Below, in pieces: positions 7,510-12,089 of a stretch of DNA of 12,089 bases (the stretch's first letter is position 1; each line of letters opens with the position of its first letter). The DNA is from Archangium sp. (GTDB taxonomy: Bacteria > Myxococcota > Myxococcia > Myxococcales > Myxococcaceae): positions 1 through 12,089 of the forward strand of contig JAEUJT010000412.1 of assembly GCA_016793525.1 (NCBI GenBank). Direction: 5' to 3'. The position numbers and the translations under genes are program-made. A model generated the notes under the pieces. It ran no database searches, was not told the DNA's origin, and worked only from the letters and a program-made list of their open reading frames with translations.

Positions 7510-9744
7510 ATGCAGCGAGCGCTTCGGTTTTTGGCGGTATTGGTGGCCGCGTTGGCGGTGCTCACCGCGGTCGGTGATTGGGGCGTGACTCGGGTCATTC
7601 GCGGGTGGTTCGACAAAGACCTGCGGCTGCGCACGTCGCTCGCCGTGGCCTCGGCCCGGCAGAGCCTCACCACCCACTGGTCGACCGACCGGCGCGCGCT
7701 CGAGACCAGCCTCGGCGACATCACCCGCGATGAGCGCATCATGGGCGCGGCGGCGTGCTCCTCGAGCGGAGGGCTGCTGGCGGCGACCGACGCGTTCGTC
7801 TCCATTCTGTCGTGTGACGAGGCCCTGGCGAAGCTGGCCGAGGCCAACGGCGACGTGGTGACGGTGACCGCCGACCTCCCGGCTGGGCGCGCGCAACTTG
7901 CCGCGACGGCGCTGCGGGCCAGCGACGACACGTTGCTGGGCGCCGTGCTGTTGGTGCACGACCTGCGGTTCGTCGACCGCCGCGAGTCAACCACCCGCGA
8001 GCTGCTGCTGGGCATGTTCTTCGTGCTCTCGCTCGCCGCCAGCATCATCACCTTGGTGGCGGCGCGGCTCGCGTGGAGGGGGTGGACCACGGAGCTCCAG
8101 CGCGCGCTCTCCGGCCACGGCGCCAAGGAGTTCCAGCCGCTCGTGCACGACGTGCGTTCGCTCGTCGACCGCCTGGTGCAAGAAGGCCAACGTGAAGCGC
8201 GCTCGGGCCCGTGGAACGCCGAACGCCTGCGCGGGGCGCTGATGCAGCACCTCCAGGGAGAGCGGGTGGTGGTGCTGGCCAACCGCGAGCCGTACATCCA
8301 CGAGAAGCAGGGCGACATGGTGCGGGTGCTCCACCCGGCGAGCGGGTTGGTGACGGCGCTCGAGCCGGTGATGCGCGCCTGCTCGGGGACCTGGGTTGCT
8401 CACGGCAGCGGCACCGCCGACCGGCAGACCGCCGACGCGCAGGGCCACGTACGGGTGCCTCCAGGCGAGGAGTCGTACCTCGTTCGCCGGGTGTGGCTGA
8501 CGGAAGAGGAGGAGCGCGGCTACTACTACGGGTTCTCCAACGAGGGCCTCTGGCCGCTGTGCCACGTTGCGCACACCCGCCCGGTGTTCCGCTCGAGCGA
8601 CTGGCAGCACTACGTGGCCGTCAACCAGCGCTTCGCCGACGCGGTGTGCGACGAGGTCGACCGCGACGACCCCATCGTGCTGGTGCAGGACTACCACTTC
8701 GCGTTGGCGCCGCGGATGATCCGCGAGCGGCTGCCGCGCGCCAGCATCATCACGTTCTGGCACATCCCCTGGCCCAACGCGGAGCGCTTCGGCATCTGCC
8801 CGTGGCGCGAAGAGCTCATCTCCGGGCTGATGGGCTCGAGCATCTTGGGCTTTCACACGCAGCAGCACTGCAACAACTTCATCGACTCGGTCGACGCCTT
8901 CATGGAGAGCCGCATCGACCGCGAGACTCACGCCGTGGTGCAGGGCGCGCGGAGAACGCTGGTGCGCCCGTACCCCATCTCCATCGAGTGGCCGGTGCGC
9001 TGGCTCGACGACGTGGCCTCGGTGGACGAATGCCGGGTCTCGGTGCGCAAGGAGCTGGGGCTCCCGGCCGACACGTTGCTCGGCGTGGGCGTCGACCGCC
9101 TCGACTACACCAAGGGCATCGAGGAGCGGCTGCTGGCCGTCGACGCGCTGCTGACCCGCCACCCCGAATTCATCGGCCGCTTCGTCTTCGTTCAGCTCGC
9201 CGCGCCGAGCCGCACCAAAATCGCGCGCTACCAGGAGCTGAACGACCAAGTGGAGCGCGTGGCCGCCACCATCAACGCCAAGTGGGGAAAAGGCGACTAC
9301 CAGCCCATTCGCTTGCTCCGCACCCACCACGAGCCGGCGCAGGTGTTCCGCTACTTCCGCGCGGCGGAGCTCTGCTACGTGAGCAGCCTGCACGACGGTA
9401 TGAACCTGGTCGCCAAGGAGTTCGTCGCCGCGCGCACCGACGAGGCCGGTGTGTTGGTCCTGAGCCAGTTCACCGGCGCCGCGCGAGACCTCACCGAGTC
9501 GCTGGTGGTGAACCCGTACGACCTCGAGCAGTCGAGCGACGCGCTGGCGGCGGCGCTCCGCATGCCGTTGGCCGAGCAGCGGGAGCGCATGCAGTCGATG
9601 CGGCGCATGGTGTCGGAATTCAACGTCTACCGCTGGGCAGGGCGCATGCTCATCGACGCCGCTGAGCTGAGGCGGCGTGAGCGCACCAGCGGTCGGCTCT
9701 CGGCCTCGCGCATGGCGGCGCGGCTGGTGGGGGCGAGCTCATGA
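7510..9744 (+). CDS. otsA: Membrane-anchored trehalose-6-phosphate synthase (GT20) with sensor-like N-terminus
   Basis: 744 aa, against ~474 for E. coli OtsA. Expected to make trehalose-6-phosphate from UDP-glucose and glucose-6-phosphate. Residues 1-245 are extra: TM about 4-22, an extracytoplasmic segment about 23-163 with two cysteines (83, 101), a second TM about 164-186, then a charged HAMP-like helical linker (about 187-245). The GT20 domain runs about 250-720: LANRE (256-260), GTWVAHGSG (293-301, matching the conserved Trp), YYYGFSNEGLWPLCH (338-352), VQDYHF (392-397, Asp394), FWHIPWP (416-422, His418), VDRLDYTKGI (528-537, Arg530 and Lys535) and LHDGMNLVAKEF (627-638, Asp629 and Glu637). 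Catalytic and donor-binding residues are present, but the acceptor-loop GG of E. coli OtsA is replaced by PASGL (276-280). It overlaps otsB by 4 nt. The fusion partner suggests control by an envelope signal. Another acceptor sugar is possible but unlikely beside otsB. Confidence 0.9.
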   Translation: MQRALRFLAVLVAALAVLTAVGDWGVTRVIRGWFDKDLRLRTSLAVASARQSLTTHWSTDRRALETSLGDITRDERIMGAAACSSSGGLLAATDAFVSILSCDEALAKLAEANGDVVTVTADLPAGRAQLAATALRASDDTLLGAVLLVHDLRFVDRRESTTRELLLGMFFVLSLAASIITLVAARLAWRGWTTELQRALSGHGAKEFQPLVHDVRSLVDRLVQEGQREARSGPWNAERLRGALMQHLQGERVVVLANREPYIHEKQGDMVRVLHPASGLVTALEPVMRACSGTWVAHGSGTADRQTADAQGHVRVPPGEESYLVRRVWLTEEEERGYYYGFSNEGLWPLCHVAHTRPVFRSSDWQHYVAVNQRFADAVCDEVDRDDPIVLVQDYHFALAPRMIRERLPRASIITFWHIPWPNAERFGICPWREELISGLMGSSILGFHTQQHCNNFIDSVDAFMESRIDRETHAVVQGARRTLVRPYPISIEWPVRWLDDVASVDECRVSVRKELGLPADTLLGVGVDRLDYTKGIEERLLAVDALLTRHPEFIGRFVFVQLAAPSRTKIARYQELNDQVERVAATINAKWGKGDYQPIRLLRTHHEPAQVFRYFRAAELCYVSSLHDGMNLVAKEFVAARTDEAGVLVLSQFTGAARDLTESLVVNPYDLEQSSDALAAALRMPLAEQRERMQSMRRMVSEFNVYRWAGRMLIDAAELRRRERTSGRLSASRMAARLVGASS

Positions 9745-10499
9745 ACGACCTGCTGACAGCGGCGCAAGCGGGGGTGCTGCGGCAGGTGGCTTGGTCGCGG
9801 GTGTTGGTGGCCTTCGACTTCGACGGCACGTTGGCGCCCATCGTCGAGCGGCACGACGCGGCGCAGCTGCGGCCAGCGACGGCGAAGCTGCTCCGCGAGG
9901 TGTGTGAGCGATACCCGTGTGCGGTCATCTCGGGGCGGAGCCGGGCCGACGTGGAGCGGCGGTTGGCTGGCGTGCCGGTGCGCGCGGTGGTGGGCAACCA
10001 TGGCTTGGAGCCAGGGCTGTACCAGTCACGTTTCGCGAAGGCGGCGGCGGCGCTGAGGCCTCGGCTCGAGCGGGCCTTGGCGCCGTTCGCCGGCGTGGAG
10101 GTGGAGGACAAGCGGTATTCGCTCGCGGTTCATTACCGGCGCTCGCGGAAGAAACGGGAGGCGCGGGCTGCCATCTACGCCGCGGTGGAGGCCCTCGGTG
10201 GCTCTCAGCGAATCATTCCCGGCAAGCTGGTGGTGAACGTGCTTCCCGGCGACGCGCCGCACAAGGGTGATGCGCTCCTGCGCCTGCGCAACGAGATGAA
10301 GGCCGACACGGCGATCTACGTGGGCGACGACATCACCGACGAAGACGTGTTTCAGCTCGATGAGCCGGGGCGGTTGGTCTCGGTGCGGGTGGGCCGAAGC
10401 CGGAGCTCAGCGGCCGAATACTTCGTGCGCGACCAGCGGGCCGTCGACACGTTGTTGCGCAGACTGGTGCTCCTGCGCCAAGCCTCGGCCCACGCATGA
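9741..10499 (+). CDS. otsB: Trehalose-6-phosphate phosphatase
   Basis: 252 aa HAD-superfamily phosphatase that removes phosphate from trehalose-6-phosphate to give trehalose. HAD motif I is FDFDGTLAP (25-33) with nucleophile Asp26 and acid/base Asp28. Motif II is VISGRSRADV (62-71). The family motif GNHGLEPG is at 85-92. Motif III lysine is in PHKGDALL (173-180), and motif IV is YVGDDITDEDVF (193-204). The OtsB cap domain lies between, ending with GKLVVNVLPGDAPHKG. Length is normal and no key residue is missing. The ATG overlaps the TPS stop as ATGA, and GGTGGGGG lies upstream within the TPS gene, so translation is probably coupled. It is cytosolic, next in pathway to the TPS in front of it. 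Confidence 0.95.
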   Translation: MNDLLTAAQAGVLRQVAWSRVLVAFDFDGTLAPIVERHDAAQLRPATAKLLREVCERYPCAVISGRSRADVERRLAGVPVRAVVGNHGLEPGLYQSRFAKAAAALRPRLERALAPFAGVEVEDKRYSLAVHYRRSRKKREARAAIYAAVEALGGSQRIIPGKLVVNVLPGDAPHKGDALLRLRNEMKADTAIYVGDDITDEDVFQLDEPGRLVSVRVGRSRSSAAEYFVRDQRAVDTLLRRLVLLRQASAHA

Positions 10500-10945
10500 G
10501 TTCGAGTGACGACGTGTCGGCCTGGGCGGTGCTGCAGCACATCTGGCGGTTGAACCACGCCATGGCGCGGACCTCGAAGGTACTCGCCGTGCGCGGTGGG
10601 CTGACCACACAGCAGCGAACATTCCTCCGCTACATCGGGCGCTTCCCCGGCGTGACGCCGTCGCAGATGTGCGAGCAGCTCCACCTCGACGCGGCCACGG
10701 TGTCTCTGGCGTTGCAGCGCTTGGAGGGCAGGGGGTGGATCGAACGGCGGCGCAGCTCGCGCGACAAACGCCGGGTGACCGTCGGCCTCACCGCCGCGGG
10801 CCGGAAGCTCGACCTCTCCGTCGTCGACGGGCTGGAGCAGGCGATCGAGACTGGTCTTCATCGGCTTTCACCCCGCGACGTAAAGACAACCCTCGCCGCC
10901 CTCTCCGCCCTGGCTGACGCCGTCGGGGGTCCGGGCAACATTTAG
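10496..10945 (+). CDS. MarR-family transcriptional regulator
   Basis: 149 aa, normal MarR size. An N-terminal dimerisation helix (about 5-32) precedes a winged helix-turn-helix (about 38-100): TTQQRTFLRYIGRFPGVTPSQMCEQL, recognition helix LDAATVSLALQRLEGRGWIER, and the wing with the hallmark SSRDKRRVTVGLTAAG (87-102). C-terminal helices from 103 complete the dimer interface. No Cys suggesting redox sensing is obvious apart from Cys59. The ATG overlaps the otsB stop as ATGA and has no ribosome site of its own, so it depends on otsB translation and is the third gene of the trehalose operon. A likely target is the palindrome at 7473-7486, making the operon autoregulated. Its TAG stop shares its last base with the first base of the transposon-like unit, so its 3' end may have been reshaped by that insertion. 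The ligand is unknown. Confidence 0.93.
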   Translation: MSSSDDVSAWAVLQHIWRLNHAMARTSKVLAVRGGLTTQQRTFLRYIGRFPGVTPSQMCEQLHLDAATVSLALQRLEGRGWIERRRSSRDKRRVTVGLTAAGRKLDLSVVDGLEQAIETGLHRLSPRDVKTTLAALSALADAVGGPGNI

Positions 10946-11871
10946 GTGCCAGACACGTTGTACAGAGACACGTTGTACAGAAGAGAAGGCCTGAAGGACC
11001 AAGGAGGGAAGGTGGTGGTCCAGTGTCCGGTGCGGAATCGTGCTGAAGCCTGTGCAAATGCGGCGACCCAAGTCGCGCGTGCCGCCAAGAATTCACGTCG
11101 AAGTTCGGTTGTCGTTGAGTGACAGGGAGGCCGCGGAGACGTCTTGCAGCGCAAGGGTCTGCTGTGCGGCGCTTGTTGCGCTACTGCTGCGGCCCCCATG
11201 ACTGTTCGATGTACCTCTGCGCCTTCCGCTGCGACGTCATCAACAATTGCCTTCACGCGCCGCTGGCGCTCCGTCTGGGGCAGCGCCTCCCAGCAGGGCA
11301 GCGGCGTTAGCTTGAGCGCGACTTCTTCAGACCATCTCGGGTCCCATTCGTTTTCGCCGCCCTCGAGCAACTCGCCTTTCTTCCACCTCCGCGCCCAGCG
11401 GAAGAAAGGGTAGCGCTCGACGTCGCCAGCCAAGAGTTGAGGCAGGCACGAGAGCCCGGGCCACTCTGCTGGGTGACGGACGAGGCCCTCCTTCACTCCG
11501 TGGGCAAGGATGTAGCGAAGTCGGCCGATGGAAGCTGCGTCGTCTAAGACGGGCTCTGCCGAAAAACGTCGATGCCACAGGCTGCCAGTCCAATGGGAAA
11601 GGCGGCCGATTTTGCGAGCGGCGTTACCGAGGAAGTACTGCATGAAGGACGACAACGTGGCGCCCCGTGCCGTCACCAACAGATGCACGTGATTCGAAGC
11701 GGCGACGAAGGCGTGAATCTCGACGCCAGTCAGCCCAGCCGCGCGCGCCAGGACACCTCCGAGGGTGGCGTTCACCCGTGGAGATGGCGTCAGCAGAAGG
11801 CGGGCCTGAAATGTGCGCGCCGTGACGAAATACAAACCTGTGTCCGAGTACATCCGAGGTAACCGCGCCAT
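10942..11871 (-). CDS. REP-associated tyrosine (Y1, IS200-like) transposase
   Basis: 309 aa single-strand DNA transposase of the Y1_Tnp/RAYT group, which nicks DNA through a tyrosine and an HxH metal site. Near the N-terminus are GLYFVTART (12-20) and the histidine pair NHVHLLV (60-66). The likely catalytic Tyr79 is in SSFMQYFLGNAARKIGR (74-90). The family stretch TGSLWHRRF and RLRYILAHGVKEGLV (about 95-131) follows, then a long C-terminal region typical of the myxobacterial subgroup (LPCWEALPQTERQRRVKAIV, about 191-210). The start at 11871 is supported by GGAGG 9 nt upstream (11885-11881); an ATG at 11925 would add 18 residues but lacks a ribosome site. The last residues (LYNVSLYNVSGT) are translated from the 15-bp tandem repeat and left terminal motif. 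Its stop overlaps the convergent marR stop by 4 bp. No inactivating change is seen. Confidence 0.88.
   Translation of the reverse strand: MARLPRMYSDTGLYFVTARTFQARLLLTPSPRVNATLGGVLARAAGLTGVEIHAFVAASNHVHLLVTARGATLSSFMQYFLGNAARKIGRLSHWTGSLWHRRFSAEPVLDDAASIGRLRYILAHGVKEGLVRHPAEWPGLSCLPQLLAGDVERYPFFRWARRWKKGELLEGGENEWDPRWSEEVALKLTPLPCWEALPQTERQRRVKAIVDDVAAEGAEVHRTVMGAAAVAQQAPHSRPLRCKTSPRPPCHSTTTELRREFLAARATWVAAFAQASARFRTGHWTTTFPPWSFRPSLLYNVSLYNVSGT
10945..10963 (+). repeat. Left inverted terminal motif of the RAYT unit
   Basis: GGTGCCAGACACGTTGTAC; pairs with the inverted copy at 11953-11971 with three mismatches. Its first base is the last base of the marR stop codon, and it encodes the C-terminal end of the transposase on the opposite strand. 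Confidence 0.65.
10951..10980. repeat. Perfect 15-bp tandem duplication at the left end
   Basis: AGACACGTTGTACAG occurs twice in direct succession (10951-10965 and 10966-10980), with no mismatch. The first copy is part of the left terminal motif. Being a multiple of three, it keeps the transposase frame open and duplicates the peptide LYNVS. Confidence 0.9.
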
Positions 11872-11952
11872 GTCCCCATCCCTCCACGCCCGTCCTCCCC
11901 GAAGTATGGCTGGGAGGTCTGACATCAGGGCGCGGGGCTCGACGTGGTGAGG

Positions 11953-11971
11953 TACAAAGTGTGTGACACCG
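11953..11971 (-). repeat. Right inverted terminal motif of the RAYT unit
   Basis: On the minus strand it reads GGTGTCACACACTTTGTAC, an inverted near-copy of 10945-10963 (16 of 19 identical). It lies about 80 bp upstream of the transposase start. Confidence 0.65.
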
Positions 11972-11972
11972 A

Positions 11973-11998
11973 GCCTCGGGGGGGCGCCTCGGGGGGGC
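11973..11998. repeat. G-rich 13-bp tandem duplication
   Basis: GCCTCGGGGGGGC occurs twice in direct succession (11973-11985 and 11986-11998), each with a run of seven G. It sits between the right end of the RAYT unit and the stop of the gene entering from the right. Homopolymer runs like this are also prone to sequencing and assembly error. Confidence 0.85.
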
Positions 11999-11999
11999 G

Positions 12000-12089
12000 C
12001 TACCGACCGCGTGTCACCGGCTCCGAGGGCAACTCGGTGCCCAACACTTTTTCCACGCGTTGGCGAAAGGCGTCGTCCGCCGGCGCGGT
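12000..12089 (-). CDS. C-terminal end of an unidentified protein (partial)
   Basis: A minus-strand frame enters from the right edge and reads 29 residues, from TAPADDAFRQRVEKVLG to PSEPVTRGR, to a TAG stop at 12002-12000. The residue mix (helical, charged, no odd runs) looks like a genuine protein tail. The opposite strand is also open here with similar third-base composition, so this is a judgement. It is too short to name. The stop lies immediately beside the G-rich tandem repeat. Confidence 0.45.
   Translation of the reverse strand, partial: TAPADDAFRQRVEKVLGTELPSEPVTRGR

Larger units (their letters stand above)
10945..11971. mobile_element. RAYT transposon-like unit with imperfect inverted ends
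   Basis: The Y1 transposase gene is bracketed by inverted copies of one motif: GGTGCCAGACACGTTGTAC at 10945-10963 and, on the other strand, GGTGTCACACACTTTGTAC at 11971-11953, matching at 16 of 19 positions. RAYT genes are known to be flanked by inverted REP sequences, which fits. No target-site duplication is seen, as expected for Y1 enzymes. The outer boundaries are my inference from the repeat match. Confidence 0.65.

Noticed and set aside
7458..8318. Upstream extension of the GH15 frame
   Set aside because: It runs antisense through the TPS gene and its residues (Ser/Arg-rich) do not resemble any GH15 N-terminus; the family signature starts right after the ATG at 7457.
10951..10980. CRISPR-like direct repeats
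   Set aside because: Only two copies, directly adjacent with no spacer; a simple tandem duplication.
11572..11862. Plus-strand 96-codon frame inside the transposase region
   Set aside because: Antisense shadow of the transposase, with no ribosome site or family likeness.

Overview
The window is a GC-rich stretch of bacterial chromosome with dense, mostly G/C-ending codons. Four features together point to Myxococcota (a myxobacterium): a Ser/Thr kinase with an N-terminal zinc ribbon, a DUF1592/DUF1552 secreted gene pair, a long trehalose-6-phosphate synthase (TPS) with membrane segments, and a REP-associated Y1 transposase of a type I associate with myxobacterial genomes. The phylum is inferred from gene content and was not tested by a search.

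Layout, left to right. (1) 1-700, minus: the N-terminal part of a zinc-ribbon Ser/Thr protein kinase, cut by the window edge just after its DFG motif. (2) 701-938: a divergent intergenic region with nothing distinct in it. (3) 939-2318, plus: a CreD-family inner-membrane protein. (4) 2381-5673, plus: a two-gene unit encoding a lipoprotein of the DUF1587/1592/1588/1585 type with one CxxCH motif, then a twin-Arg-like exported DUF1552 protein. (5) 5688-7457, minus: a GH15 glucoamylase/trehalase-like enzyme. (6) 7510-10945, plus: a tightly overlapping operon encoding a membrane-anchored TPS, trehalose-6-phosphate phosphatase (OtsB) and a MarR-family regulator. (7) 10945-11971: a small transposon-like unit made of a RAYT/Y1 transposase gene (minus) bracketed by imperfect inverted copies of a ~19-bp motif. 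(8) 12000-12089, minus: probably the last codons of another gene entering from the right.

The most coherent system is regions 5 and 6, a divergent trehalose / alpha-glucan locus. The 52-bp gap between the GH15 gene and the TPS gene holds a perfect 14-bp palindrome (GTTTGCTAGCAAAC) plus a third direct half-site. The palindrome lies just upstream of a TATACT -10 box placed so that the GH15 mRNA would start at or very near its own ATG (leaderless). The last gene of the operon is a MarR-type repressor, whose family binds this kind of palindrome. The simplest reading is an autoregulated switch controlling trehalose synthesis and glucan/trehalose hydrolysis from one operator. The TPS itself carries about 245 extra N-terminal residues (TM, extracytoplasmic domain with two Cys, TM, HAMP-like linker), which suggests that synthesis is also controlled at the protein level by an envelope signal.

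The transposase unit begins exactly at the last base of the marR stop codon, and its 15-bp tandem repeat is translated into the transposase C-terminus.
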